From positions 19,887-83,886 of the forward strand of contig NZ_JAUSLE010000026.1 of NCBI RefSeq assembly GCF_030646845.1: 64,000 nt of DNA, given 5' to 3'. How positions within the stretch are numbered: the first letter of the stretch is position 1; each line of letters opens with the position of its first letter. The translations under genes and the position numbers were made by a program. Below, piece after piece: positions 44,908 to 53,751 of the stretch. The notes under the pieces are model-generated. The model was not told the origin of the DNA and searched no databases. It saw nothing but the letters and a program-made list of their open reading frames with translations. This DNA is from Rhodoferax sp. GTDB taxonomy: Bacteria > Pseudomonadota > Gammaproteobacteria > Burkholderiales > Burkholderiaceae_C.

Positions 44908-46884
44908 ATGATGACATTGATTGATATTTCCGGCACGACTGAAATCAGCGACGAGGGAATCAAGAAGCATTTCAAAAATGTTGAGCCATGGCAGCCACTG
45001 TTCGAACTTGTTTGGAATGGTTTCGACGCTAAGGCAAATGCCGTAGCGGTGACTGTCGCCGAGAACAACATGCACGGGACCGATACCGTGACGATTCTGG
45101 ATGATGGCGCCGGCATAGACCATACGAAACTCAAGGAAACGTTTGGCAAGTTCAACGAGTCGGCCAAACGCGAGGACGCCACGCAGCACGGTGCCCACGG
45201 TCGAGGTCGGCTTGCGTTTCATCGGATATGCCACCTAGCGACATGGCACACCAGATCTACCACCGGTGACGCTCGTATCGTTGTCGACGCATCCAAGATT
45301 AAAGCCTACGACGGCAAGCAGTTGCCGGCCGAGGCACAAAGTGTCGAATTGCGCCAAGTCGCACAAGGCACGTTTGTCAAGCTGAATCAATTCACGCTCA
45401 ACCTGCCTAATTTGATTGATCTGCGCGAGAAGTTCTCTGTGGAATTCGGCTGGTTTCTTGCAATGCATCCGGCAAAATCGCTCAAGCTAAATGGTGCCGA
45501 AATCGCAGTTCCGAGCAACGAAATTACGCAGAAGAAATTTGACATCGGCAACCATGTCTTCGATGTGCAGGTTATCCGATGGGATGAACGTCCGAGTTCC
45601 GAAAAGTCATACACTTACTTGCTAAATAGCCAAGGAGTCTTGGTTTATAAGCAGTTGAGTACACTAAACAACAAGGCTGCATTTTTCACAAGTGTTTGCA
45701 TCGACTCCGCGTGGGCCGATACATTCGCCGCTGACCAGGATCTTCTTCAACCCAATGCCCATACCCTAAGTTCGACCGACTGGAAGCGGCTTTCGCGCCA
45801 ACTGAACGAATTGACCGAGTCCGTCTACGAGAACTTTCTTCGGAAGCAAGCCGAAAAAGAGGTGGACCGGTACGTCGAGGATGGTTATTTCCCGAGCTAT
45901 GTGGGTCTTCCACCCGAAGAACAAGCATGGAGACTGAACAACGCTAAGGAGCTAATTCGGGAGATCTACGTCGCAGATCCTACTGTCTTCAATACCGCGA
46001 ACAAGAAGCAGCGCAAGATCATTATCCGCCTGTTGGATCGCCTCGCCGTTTCGAATGAAAACGACTCTCTATTCGAGGTTCTCAACAGCGTGCTGGAACT
46101 GGACGAAAAATCGGTAACCAAACTCGCCCAGCAACTTAAGCAGACCACGCTCGAAAACATTGTCGCGACCATCGAAGTCCTGCAAAGGCGTCAGGCCGGC
46201 GCTTCGCAATTGCGTTCGTTGATGAATCATCACTACCGCGAAGTCCTTGAAACGCCGGATCTGCAAAAGATCATAGAAAACAACACTTGGCTATTTGGCT
46301 CAGGATACGAGACGCTTGGAGCAGAGGAGGACACCTTCACAAAGATTGCCAAAAGACTTCGCGACACAATTCCAAAAATCGAGGAATTGGATTCGAGTGA
46401 CGTCGATGATGCCGTCAACATTGCAGGCGTCAACCGACAGACCGATCTCTTTTTAGCTCGGCGGATTCCTACGGTGGAGTCTGACGGTCAAAAAGTCTTT
46501 CGGTGCGTGATCATAGAAATAAAGCGTCCCGGAATCTCCTTGAACAAGAAGCATCTCCGTCAGCTTGATGACTATGCGGACATTATCAAGAGACATCCGG
46601 AGTTCACTTCCACAAAAATGCGCTTTGAGTTGATCTTGGTAGGACGGCAGATTTCCTCTGCGGACACCGAAATTGCCAGCCGACTAAACGGCCAAATAGC
46701 GCGGGGTGAACCAGGCTTAGTTAGCCACGACACCGGCATGAAACGATATGTCCTGAACTGGTTTACATTGCTGGACTCATTTGAGTTGGCAAATACTTTC
46801 ATGCTCGAACAGCTTAAGCTAAAGAGAAGCGAATTCGAGTCCTTAACCAAGGAAGACTTGGTTGCCGACTTGCAAGCAGCTTGA
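44908..46884 (+). CDS. GHKL ATPase fused to Shedu-like (DUF4263) PD-(D/E)XK nuclease; candidate phage-defence protein
   Basis: 658 aa (ATG ATG at 44908). N-terminal GHKL ATPase: N box E33-x3-N37-x2-D40 (FELVWNGFDAKAN), G1 box DDGAGID at 65-71, G2 box GAHGRGRLAF at 95-104, as in MutL/Hsp90/MORC-type ATPases. A helical middle follows (~300-440). The C-terminal part matches Shedu nucleases: NNTWLFGSGYETLG, then D513 (RQTDLFLARR) and E537-I-K539 (IIEIKRP). Both catalytic sets are intact. GC content is visibly below the flanking core. The next gene, 47 bases on, is likely in the same transcript. Shedu (SduA) is a known anti-phage nuclease; the ATPase-fused form acting alone or with the partner is inference. 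Confidence 0.85.
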   Translation: MMTLIDISGTTEISDEGIKKHFKNVEPWQPLFELVWNGFDAKANAVAVTVAENNMHGTDTVTILDDGAGIDHTKLKETFGKFNESAKREDATQHGAHGRGRLAFHRICHLATWHTRSTTGDARIVVDASKIKAYDGKQLPAEAQSVELRQVAQGTFVKLNQFTLNLPNLIDLREKFSVEFGWFLAMHPAKSLKLNGAEIAVPSNEITQKKFDIGNHVFDVQVIRWDERPSSEKSYTYLLNSQGVLVYKQLSTLNNKAAFFTSVCIDSAWADTFAADQDLLQPNAHTLSSTDWKRLSRQLNELTESVYENFLRKQAEKEVDRYVEDGYFPSYVGLPPEEQAWRLNNAKELIREIYVADPTVFNTANKKQRKIIIRLLDRLAVSNENDSLFEVLNSVLELDEKSVTKLAQQLKQTTLENIVATIEVLQRRQAGASQLRSLMNHHYREVLETPDLQKIIENNTWLFGSGYETLGAEEDTFTKIAKRLRDTIPKIEELDSSDVDDAVNIAGVNRQTDLFLARRIPTVESDGQKVFRCVIIEIKRPGISLNKKHLRQLDDYADIIKRHPEFTSTKMRFELILVGRQISSADTEIASRLNGQIARGEPGLVSHDTGMKRYVLNWFTLLDSFELANTFMLEQLKLKRSEFESLTKEDLVADLQAA

Positions 46885-46931
46885 GAAGCTATCGCTGCGA
46901 TTAGACCCAGTCATCTAGTATCGGGAGAGAC

Positions 46932-47450
46932 ATGTATCACTTCTTTGTGACGGCTCAAGACGGGGCCTGGGACAAGGGATTCTATGAATTCGACAGGAGC
47001 CGCTTTCTAGAGTACACGAATGAGAAAACCGCTGAGGCCTTCAAAGTCTTGACTGAAAGCCACATAGAAACTCTGCTGAGCTGGCCATGTCTGTTCGCCT
47101 ACGAAGGGATGGGAGGCAATGTTAGAGTCGGTCATCTGCTCTCGATCAAGGAGCGAGGGCGTTGGATAGTCATCGAATTCGGCTTTTATCCAGATATCCC
47201 AGCGATTCCATTTAGATCGATCGAGCCCATCTCCCTGCTACTCGACATTAGAACCTGGGAGATGAGTCGCACCCATTGGGCACTCAAAGATGAAGACCTA
47301 CTCGGGCGCTTGGCAGAGGCTCACCTTATTCAGTCGGCTGCAGCAAAGGCGTTAGAAGCGCCAAAGAAATCCTCCGAAAAGCTGACAGAACCCAAACGAC
47401 AGTCATCCAAGAGGGTGTCCCGAATTTTGTGTAAACGGCGGTTGAGTTAG
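46932..47450 (+). pseudogene. Unknown partner gene, 3' end truncated by IS256-family insertion
   Basis: ATG 46932 with GGGAGAGAC upstream. Original coding reaches about residue 160 (KLTEPKRQSSK); the last 12 residues before the TAG (RVSRILCKRRLS) are translated from the IS end at 47411. The N-terminal part MYHFFVTAQDGAWDKGFYEF begins a compact alpha/beta-looking domain with WPCLFAYEGMGGNVRVGHL and RGRWIVIEFGFYPDIP. I do not recognise the family. No continuation is visible beyond the right IS end. Position directly after the ATPase-nuclease gene suggests a second component of that locus. Confidence 0.65.
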
Positions 47451-48742
47451 ACGCGCGGCATGCGCTCGTCAAACTGAATGGTAAAGCGATTCAAGGCAGC
47501 CTTCCAGTCCCGAATCGGCATGGTCCATTTCTGACTGATGTTGTTCAGTGCCAGATAGAACAGTTTGAACACCGCCTCGTCCGTTGGGAACGAGCCGCGG
47601 GTCTTGGTGATTTTGCGCAGGCTCATGTTCACCGATTCGATGGCGTTGGTCGTGTAAATTACTTTGCGAATGTCTGGCGGGTAGTCAAAGAACGGCGTCA
47701 GGCGTGACCAGTTACGTCGCCAGGACTGCCCAATTGGGGCGAAGGACTCATTCCACTTGGCTTCAAACTCCGCGAGCCGGCGCAGAGCCTCATCCTCGGT
47801 CGCCGCCGTGTAAATCAGCCGCAAATCGGCAGCAACATCTTTGCGCTGTTTCCAGCCCACGAAGTTCAGGCTGTGGCGCACCATATGCACCAGACAAAGC
47901 TGCACAGCAGTCTTGGGGAACACCGCCTCAATGGCATCAGGGAAGCCTTTGAGTCCGTCCACGCAGGCGATGAAGATGTCAGCCACACCCCGATTCTTCA
48001 ATTCGGTCACCACCTGCAGCCAGAACTTGGCGCCTTCAGTCTGGGCCATCCATAGGCCCAGCACCTCTTTGAGGCCGTCCAGGTTGACGCCAATGGCCAG
48101 GTACAGGGCCTTGACCCGTACGGCGCCGTTGTCGCGCACCTTGACGTGAATGCAGTCCATGTAGACGATGGGGTACAGCGCATCCAAGGGGCGTGCCTGC
48201 CAGGCTTTGACCTCGTCCATGACGGCATCGGTCACTGAGGAAATCAGAGTGGGCGACACTTCGGCCCCGTACATTTCCTGCAAGTGGCTTTGAATCTCAC
48301 GCACCGTCATGCCACGGGCGTACAGCGACAGAATCTTGTCGTCAAATCCGCTCCAGCGGGTCTGGTGCTTGCCAATCAGTTGGGGCTCGAACGTACCAGC
48401 GCGGTCGCGTGGAATTTCAATAGGCAACTCGCCAAAGTCGCCTTTGAGTGTTTTCTTGCTGCGCCCGTTGCGGGTGTTGCCGGCTTCATTGGCGACCAGT
48501 TGGTTTTTGTCGTGACCCAGGTGGTCGGTCATCTCGGCTTGCAGTGCCCGCTCGACCAGCGCCTTGGTGAGTTGCTTCAAGAGGCCGTTCTGGCCAATCA
48601 AGTCTTCGGGCTTTTTGTAGTCCGCCAGCAGCGCATCAATCAGGTCGCTGGGTAAGGGTTTCATTTCTACGGTCATCATTGCTCCATGCAAGACAGCAGT
48701 TTCCTGCCAAAAGACCGTTTACACAAAATTTCTTACACCCTC
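47411..48742. mobile_element. IS256-family insertion sequence, complete
   Basis: About 1332 bp. Left end GAGGGTGTCCCGAATTTTGT-GTAAACGG (47411 on); right end, read inwards from 48742, GAGGGTGTAAGAAATTTTGT-GTAAACGG. The ends are ~28-base imperfect inverted repeats. One transposase gene fills the interior on the minus strand. The eight bases outside each end (TCATCCAA left; GCGCCCTC right) differ, so no target duplication is seen. It interrupts the gene at 46932. Confidence 0.9.
47447..48676 (-). CDS. IS256-family (mutator-type) transposase
   Basis: 409 aa from ATG 48676, which has GGAG five bases ahead; in-frame TTG 48691 and ATG 48679 are alternatives. MTVEMKPLPSDLIDALLADY and LTKALVERALQAEMTDHLGH are the family's N-terminus; DDKILSLYARGMTVREIQ, YPIVYMDCIHVKVRDNG (first catalytic Asp), ACVDGLKGFPDAIEAVFP (second Asp) and IYTTNAIESVNMSLRKITK near the end with the Glu. 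The frame is full length, so the element may be active. Confidence 0.95.
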   Translation of the reverse strand: MTVEMKPLPSDLIDALLADYKKPEDLIGQNGLLKQLTKALVERALQAEMTDHLGHDKNQLVANEAGNTRNGRSKKTLKGDFGELPIEIPRDRAGTFEPQLIGKHQTRWSGFDDKILSLYARGMTVREIQSHLQEMYGAEVSPTLISSVTDAVMDEVKAWQARPLDALYPIVYMDCIHVKVRDNGAVRVKALYLAIGVNLDGLKEVLGLWMAQTEGAKFWLQVVTELKNRGVADIFIACVDGLKGFPDAIEAVFPKTAVQLCLVHMVRHSLNFVGWKQRKDVAADLRLIYTAATEDEALRRLAEFEAKWNESFAPIGQSWRRNWSRLTPFFDYPPDIRKVIYTTNAIESVNMSLRKITKTRGSFPTDEAVFKLFYLALNNISQKWTMPIRDWKAALNRFTIQFDERMPRV

Positions 48743-49410
48743 GCGCCCTCTTTCACACTTCGATGAAGCGTTGGGCGAACTAGCATCTCACGATTGCTGT
48801 CAAATCAATGTGACGCTTCATGCCGGTTTTAGGCGTACCAGTCCACTTCCTGCGGTCGCCCGTGTTGACCGCCTTCGTCGGGTCAATCCGCCCCCGCATG
48901 CTTGCAAACAATCACGTCCAAATTGTTCCTTGACTCCGTTGCGCGTATGGACACGAACTTCATGCTGCGCGTTCCAGTGGTCCTTTCGCATGGCTCTTGG
49001 TGGATCGAGGATCTTTCTCTTTGCGTAAGGAGAATGGACAATGAATAGAGTTTTTCTCCTGTGCGGACTTCATTTCCGACAGAGATGATGTGGTCGCAAA
49101 GCGTCTGAAGCCGGCGGACTCAGCCATCGTTGGAACGAGGTCCCATCCGCTCGAACACACATGGATCGACGGCAAGTGCAACGTGCCAGGGCCATTGCGA
49201 CGATCTACGAAACATGGCGGTGGGCGACTGTGAGCGACGTCTGAGGGCCTTGTTGCGATCAAGTTCGCGGATGACAATCAGTCGACCATGATCGGACTGC
49301 CTCAATATCACAAGCACGGTGATCCAGCGTTCGCTACTTCGGTCGCAGCTGTTAACAAGTAGACCAAGGGTAAGCACTTATTTCAGCGATGTTGAAAGTT
49401 GCTATATTTA
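48743..49410. other. Non-coding stretch right of the IS, no supported gene
   Basis: About 670 bases. Short frames exist on both strands but none has a convincing ribosome site plus conserved sequence; a mini-frame ATGGACAATGAATAG follows a good AGGAG near 49037. AT content rises towards 49380-49410 (GTTGCTATATTTATATCC), a plausible promoter region for the amide operon, though I cannot place -35 and -10 boxes with confidence. Confidence 0.4.
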
Positions 49411-49415
49411 TATCC

Positions 49416-49472
49416 GACGAGTAATCGTCATCAGACATTTCGCACTTGACCGCCAATACTGCCGGCAAGTGC
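49416..49472 (+). promoter_or_regulatory. Hairpin pair ahead of the amide-operon terminator, candidate AmiR (ANTAR) target
   Basis: First hairpin GACGA-GTAA-TCGTC (49416-49429, perfect, GNRA-like loop). Second: GCACTTG (49442-49448) pairs with CAAGTGC (49466-49472), and inside it CCG pairs with CGG after a bulged A. They lead straight into the strong terminator at 49478. ANTAR proteins such as AmiR bind paired leader hairpins that compete with a terminator. Neither loop is a clean hexaloop with A1 and G4, so the assignment rests on context. Confidence 0.4.
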
Positions 49473-49477
49473 AAGGC

Positions 49478-49517
49478 AAAAAAGCCCGAACCGGTTTATC
49501 CGGTTCGGGCTTTTTTT
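49478..49517 (+). terminator. Leader intrinsic terminator of the amide operon (likely attenuator)
   Basis: AAAAAAGCCCGAACCGG (49478-49494), loop TTTAT, CCGGTTCGGGCTTTTTTT (49500-49517). Thirteen or more perfect pairs with A-tract and T-tract, 167 bases before the first gene. With AmiR encoded at the operon's end, a regulated terminator is expected here, as in Pseudomonas aeruginosa amiE. Confidence 0.9.
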
Positions 49518-49684
49518 GTTTGGCCGGTTTCATTGTGTTTTTCAAACGAACGCCTTGGCGTTCAGGGCGTTGCTTTGCCCGAAAAAAACAACCGGCGGTG
49601 GCTGTTGCATCGTACCCCTGACAGTTATTTTCGAATGGTCCTAATTCAACATTAACCAATATCGCATCGACAAAGAGGAGAAAC

Positions 49685-50881
49685 ATGATGAGCAAATTTA
49701 ATCGCCGCCGTTTCATGACAACCAGCGGTTCCATGGTCGCGCTCGGCGCCGCTTCCGGAGTCTCGCTGATCCCCAGCTTGGCCAGTGCGCAGGAAGCAGT
49801 CAAGCTGGGTTTGTTGCACTCCCTATCTGGCACCATTGCCATCGCCGAAGCGTCCTTGGTGGACGCCGAGAAGATGGCAATTGAGGAAATCAATGCCGCA
49901 GGCGGTGTGATGGGACGCCAGATCCAGGCAGTTGTGGAAGACGCCGCCAGCGAAAATCCGGTATTCGCCGAGAAAGCGCAGAAGCTGCTGGAACGCGACA
50001 AGGTAGCCGCCATCGTCGGCTGCTACACGTCGGCCTCGCGCAAAGCGGTGTTGCCGGCACTGAGCCGCGCCAACGGTCTGCTGTTCTACCCGACCTACTA
50101 CGAGGGCCAAGAGCAGGACAAACATGTGATCTATCCGTCGCAAGAGGCCACGCAGTCGGTGGTCGCCGCCGTGGAATGGATGGCCCGCGAAAAAGGCAAG
50201 ACGATTTTCCTGGTGGGCTCCGACTACATCTACCCCCGCACCTGCAACAAGATCGCCAAGCCGACCGTTGCCCGCATGGGAGGTAAGGTCGTCGGAGAAG
50301 AGTATGCGCCGCTGGGTCATACCGAGTTTTCGTCGATCATCAACAAGATCAAAGCCGCCAAGCCGGATTGGATATACAGCACCGTCGTCGGTGGCTCCAA
50401 CGTGGCCTTCTACAAGCAGTTGCGTGCAGCTGGCTTGGATGGCAACAAGCAGATGCTGCTCTCGACCGTGGTTTCCGAAAATGAGATCGAAGGCATAGGC
50501 AAGGACAACGCTGTCGGCTATTACGCCTGTATGGGCTACTTCCAGAGTCTCAAGAACCCGGCTAATGAGCGCTTCGTCAAGGCGTTCAAGGCCAAGTACG
50601 GACAAGATCGCGTGATCGGCGACCCGATGGAAGTGGCCTATAACTGTGTCCATTTGTGGAAGCTGGCGGTCGAAAAGGCCAAATCCTTCGACCCACAGAA
50701 GGTGCTCGCCGCATGTGCCGGTATCGAGCTCGATGCACCGGAAGGCAAGGTGCGCGTACACGCCAAAAACCAGCACGTCTGGAAAAAAGTGCGGATTGGA
50801 AAAGCGCGTGCAGACGGTCAGTTCGACATTGTCTGGGAATCGGCCGGCCTGATTGAGCCCAACCCTTTCCCGAAACTGTAA
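49685..50881 (+). CDS. Urea/short-chain amide ABC transporter, substrate-binding protein (UrtA/FmdD type)
   Basis: 398 aa; AGAGGAG ahead of ATG 49685 (a second ATG is next). Signal sequence NRRRFMTTSG with a twin arginine suggests Tat export, cleavage near ASAQ. Type I periplasmic binding fold with LGLLHSLSGTIAIAE, EEINAAGGVMGRQI, GCYTSASRKAVLPALSRANG and FYPTYYEGQEQDKHVIY, as in UrtA and the amide receptor FmdD. The same ligand-pocket stretch recurs in AmiC at 58503, which lacks a signal, so both probably bind the same small amide. First gene of the operon. Confidence 0.93.
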   Translation: MMSKFNRRRFMTTSGSMVALGAASGVSLIPSLASAQEAVKLGLLHSLSGTIAIAEASLVDAEKMAIEEINAAGGVMGRQIQAVVEDAASENPVFAEKAQKLLERDKVAAIVGCYTSASRKAVLPALSRANGLLFYPTYYEGQEQDKHVIYPSQEATQSVVAAVEWMAREKGKTIFLVGSDYIYPRTCNKIAKPTVARMGGKVVGEEYAPLGHTEFSSIINKIKAAKPDWIYSTVVGGSNVAFYKQLRAAGLDGNKQMLLSTVVSENEIEGIGKDNAVGYYACMGYFQSLKNPANERFVKAFKAKYGQDRVIGDPMEVAYNCVHLWKLAVEKAKSFDPQKVLAACAGIELDAPEGKVRVHAKNQHVWKKVRIGKARADGQFDIVWESAGLIEPNPFPKL

Positions 50882-50986
50882 TACGCCACGCCAGGTCCAC
50901 GCAGATATCGCACGATGCCTGCGTGGGTCCTTTCGCCCCACAGTAACTCATTCACACATCGATCAAATGACGAGGGAGAAAACCAA

Positions 50987-51889
50987 ATGAGCTTGGACAT
51001 TGCGGTGATGCAGATTTTCAACGGCATCAGCCTGTTCACGATCTTGCTGTTGATGGCAATTGGCCTGGCCATCGTCTTCGGGCTCATGGGCGTAATCAAC
51101 ATGGCACATGGCGAGCTGATGGCTTTGGGCGCCTACGTCACGTATCTGACGGCGACCGCCTTTACCAGATTTGCGCCCGAGTGGATGGGTGTGTATCTCT
51201 TCGTCGCGATACCTTTCGCTTTCCTTGTGACGTTCGCGTTTGGCTATTTACTTGAACGCGGATTCATCCGATTCTTTTACAACCGACCACTTGACACGCT
51301 GCTGGCGACCTGGGGCCTGAGCCTGATCCTGCAGCAAACCTACAGATCCATCTTCGGTGCGCAGGAGGTCAGCGTGCCGCTCCCCCCCTGGTTAAGCGGC
51401 GCCTGGGAGCCCATTGCCGGCATTCAACTTTCGTTGCCGCGGCTCTTTATTGTTGGCCTGACTGCCATTGTGGTTGTCGCTGTCTATCTGTTGTTGACTC
51501 GTACCCGCTGGGGACTGCGAGTGCGCGCTGTCACACAGAACCGGGCCATGAGTGGTGCGGTGGGCATCAACACCAGGAGCGTTGACGCCATGACATTTGC
51601 GCTGGGTTCCGGGCTGGCTGGCATTGCCGGATGTGTCTTCACAATGATTGGTTCGACCAACCCTGGCACCGGGCAAATCTACATTGTGGACTCCTTCATC
51701 GTGGTCGTGTTCGGCGGCGTGCAAAGTCTCCTGGGCACTGCCCTGTCAGGTTTCCTGATCGCCCAGTCGCAGACCACATTGGAATACCTGATCAGCGGCT
51801 CGATGGCGAGAGTGACCGTCCTGCTGTTGGTCATCGTGGTGCTCTATTTCAAGCCCAACGGGCTGTTCTCCAATAAATCGAGGGGCTAA
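50987..51889 (+). CDS. Urea/amide ABC transporter permease (UrtB/LivH-like)
   Basis: 300 aa from ATG 50987, GAGGGAG upstream. Eight or so membrane helices; FGLMGVINMAHGELMALGAY is the LivH/UrtB signature and RAVTQNRAMSGAVGINT the cytoplasmic coupling loop. Pairs with the next gene to form the pore. Confidence 0.94.
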   Translation: MSLDIAVMQIFNGISLFTILLLMAIGLAIVFGLMGVINMAHGELMALGAYVTYLTATAFTRFAPEWMGVYLFVAIPFAFLVTFAFGYLLERGFIRFFYNRPLDTLLATWGLSLILQQTYRSIFGAQEVSVPLPPWLSGAWEPIAGIQLSLPRLFIVGLTAIVVVAVYLLLTRTRWGLRVRAVTQNRAMSGAVGINTRSVDAMTFALGSGLAGIAGCVFTMIGSTNPGTGQIYIVDSFIVVVFGGVQSLLGTALSGFLIAQSQTTLEYLISGSMARVTVLLLVIVVLYFKPNGLFSNKSRG

Positions 51890-51892
51890 GGC

Positions 51893-52942
51893 ATGAATAG
51901 TCTTATCCGCCAGTCTGAGTTGATTGCTGTGGCGCTTGTGATCCTTCTGCTGTTGGCCGTTTTTCCGTTGGTGCTGGACCCGTTCCGACTGAACCTGATG
52001 GGCAAATACATGTCCTTCGCTTTCGTTGCGATTGGCGTCGTGCTGACTTGGGGTTATGGCGGCATTCTCAGCCTGGGCCAAGGCATCTTCTTCGGCATGG
52101 GCGGCTACATGATGGCCATGTTCTTGAAGCTCGAGGCATCTGCGCCCGAACTGCCCGACTTCATGGTTTGGAGCAGTGTTGAAAAGCTCCCATTGTGGTG
52201 GGAGCCTTTCCACAGTTTGACACTCACGATATTGCTGATCCTGGTCGTGCCTGCGGTACTGGCCTATCTGTTCTCTTACCTCATCTTCAAAAAACGCGTG
52301 GGTGGCGTTTATTTTTCCATCGTTACCCTGTCGCTGGCGCTGGCCATGACTGTGCTGATCGTTGGCCAGCAGGGCGACACTGGTGGTGCCAACGGTATCA
52401 CCGACTTCCGCACGCTGCTGGGCCTGGATATCATCGGCGACCACGCGAAGCGGGTTCTCTACTATGTGCAATCTGTGGCAATTTCGCTGGCGATGTTGTT
52501 GGCGCTGGCCGTAGTGCGCAGTCGTTTCGGAAAGATCCTGATCGCCATCCGCGACCGTGAAGACCGGGTTCGCTTCAGCGGCTACAACACAGCCCACATG
52601 AAGGCCTTCGTCTTCACACTCGCGGCCATCCTCTCGTCCATCGGTGGCGCCTTCTACAGCGTGCAGGTCGGCTTGATTGCCCCCAGCGTGGTCGGAGTCG
52701 CCGCATCTGTCGAGATGGTGATTTACGCAGCTGTTGGCGGGCGCTTGTCCATCCCCGGGGCGGTGGTCGGCGCTCTGCTGATTGGCTTCCTGAAGTCGTA
52801 TTTGTCGGAGACCTTTCCCGAAGGCTGGCTGTACTTCCTTGGCGCATTGTTCATTCTGGTTGTGCTGGTCATGCCCAACGGCCTGGCTGGACTGCTCGAT
52901 CGAATGATCCGCCAGCGTCCCCTCACACGAGGAGCCCCATGA
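51893..52942 (+). CDS. Urea/amide ABC transporter permease (UrtC/LivM-like)
   Basis: 349 aa, three bases after the previous stop. LTWGYGGILSLGQGIFFGMG and IRDREDRVRFSGYNTAHMK are typical of UrtC/LivM. ATGA overlap with the ATPase gene that follows. Confidence 0.94.
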   Translation: MNSLIRQSELIAVALVILLLLAVFPLVLDPFRLNLMGKYMSFAFVAIGVVLTWGYGGILSLGQGIFFGMGGYMMAMFLKLEASAPELPDFMVWSSVEKLPLWWEPFHSLTLTILLILVVPAVLAYLFSYLIFKKRVGGVYFSIVTLSLALAMTVLIVGQQGDTGGANGITDFRTLLGLDIIGDHAKRVLYYVQSVAISLAMLLALAVVRSRFGKILIAIRDREDRVRFSGYNTAHMKAFVFTLAAILSSIGGAFYSVQVGLIAPSVVGVAASVEMVIYAAVGGRLSIPGAVVGALLIGFLKSYLSETFPEGWLYFLGALFILVVLVMPNGLAGLLDRMIRQRPLTRGAP

Positions 52943-53742
52943 GTGCCGTAGTCGACGATCCCAACATGAGACCGCAACGGGGTGCAATGCCGCATTCCCA
53001 ATCCGACACCGAGTCCATACTCCGCATAGAGGATCTGACTGTTTCGTTCGATGGTTTTCGCGCGGTTGATGCTCTAAGCCTGTCGGTTGAGCGCAATGAG
53101 TTGCGCGTGATCATTGGGCCGAACGGCGCTGGCAAAACCACATTGCTCGACATGATCTGCGGGAAGACGCGACCTTCGTCAGGTCGTGTGTTCTTCAATG
53201 GCATTGATCTGACCAAGCTGTCCGAACACCAGATCGTTCGCGCCGGTGTTGGACGCAAGTTCCAGACACCGTCGGTTTACGAAGACCTGACGGTGATCGA
53301 GAACTTCGAAATATCTCTGCCCGAAGGGCAGGGCGTCCTGGGCTCCCTGTTTTTTCGCCGTACCGAGCAGGTGATGGAGCGCATCACTTCAATCGCGGAA
53401 CAGGTTTTCTTGCGTGACCAACTTGATCAAAAGGCCGGTCGACTCAGCCACGGTCAGAAGCAATGGCTGGAGATTGGCATGTTGTTAATCCAATCGCCCG
53501 AACTGCTGCTGCTCGATGAGCCGGTCGCCGGAATGAGCCCGCGCGAAAGAGAACAGACCGCCGACTTGCTGAACCGCATTTCGCAGGGCAAATCGGTCAT
53601 CGTGATTGAGCACGACATGGACTTTGTCAAACGCATCGCGCACAAGGTTACGGTGCTGCACCAGGGCCGACTGCTCAGCGAGGGCTCAGTGGCGGAGGTG
53701 CAGGAGGATTCGCGCGTGATCGATGTGTACCTCGGTCACTGA
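52939..53742 (+). CDS. Urea/amide ABC transporter ATP-binding protein (UrtD/LivG-like)
   Basis: 267 aa, overlapping the permease stop by four bases. Walker A IIGPNGAGKTTLLDMICG, Walker B LLLLDEPVAGMSPRE, H-loop VIEHDMDFVKRIA. Signature reads LSHGQKQWLEIGM, the UrtD form of LSGGQ. A ~25-residue N-terminal lead precedes the ABC domain. Confidence 0.95.
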   Translation: MSAVVDDPNMRPQRGAMPHSQSDTESILRIEDLTVSFDGFRAVDALSLSVERNELRVIIGPNGAGKTTLLDMICGKTRPSSGRVFFNGIDLTKLSEHQIVRAGVGRKFQTPSVYEDLTVIENFEISLPEGQGVLGSLFFRRTEQVMERITSIAEQVFLRDQLDQKAGRLSHGQKQWLEIGMLLIQSPELLLLDEPVAGMSPREREQTADLLNRISQGKSVIVIEHDMDFVKRIAHKVTVLHQGRLLSEGSVAEVQEDSRVIDVYLGH

Positions 53743-53751
53743 GGAAAAAAC

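Noticed and set aside
48960..49377. Leftward frames of 85 and 105 codons in the gap after the IS
   Set aside because: They overlap each other in different frames, lack a ribosome site, and show no recognisable sequence.
49400..49520. Guanidine (ykkC) riboswitch ahead of the urea-type transporter
   Set aside because: No ACGR-loop hairpin pair or other ykkC core seen; the AmiR context explains the terminator better.
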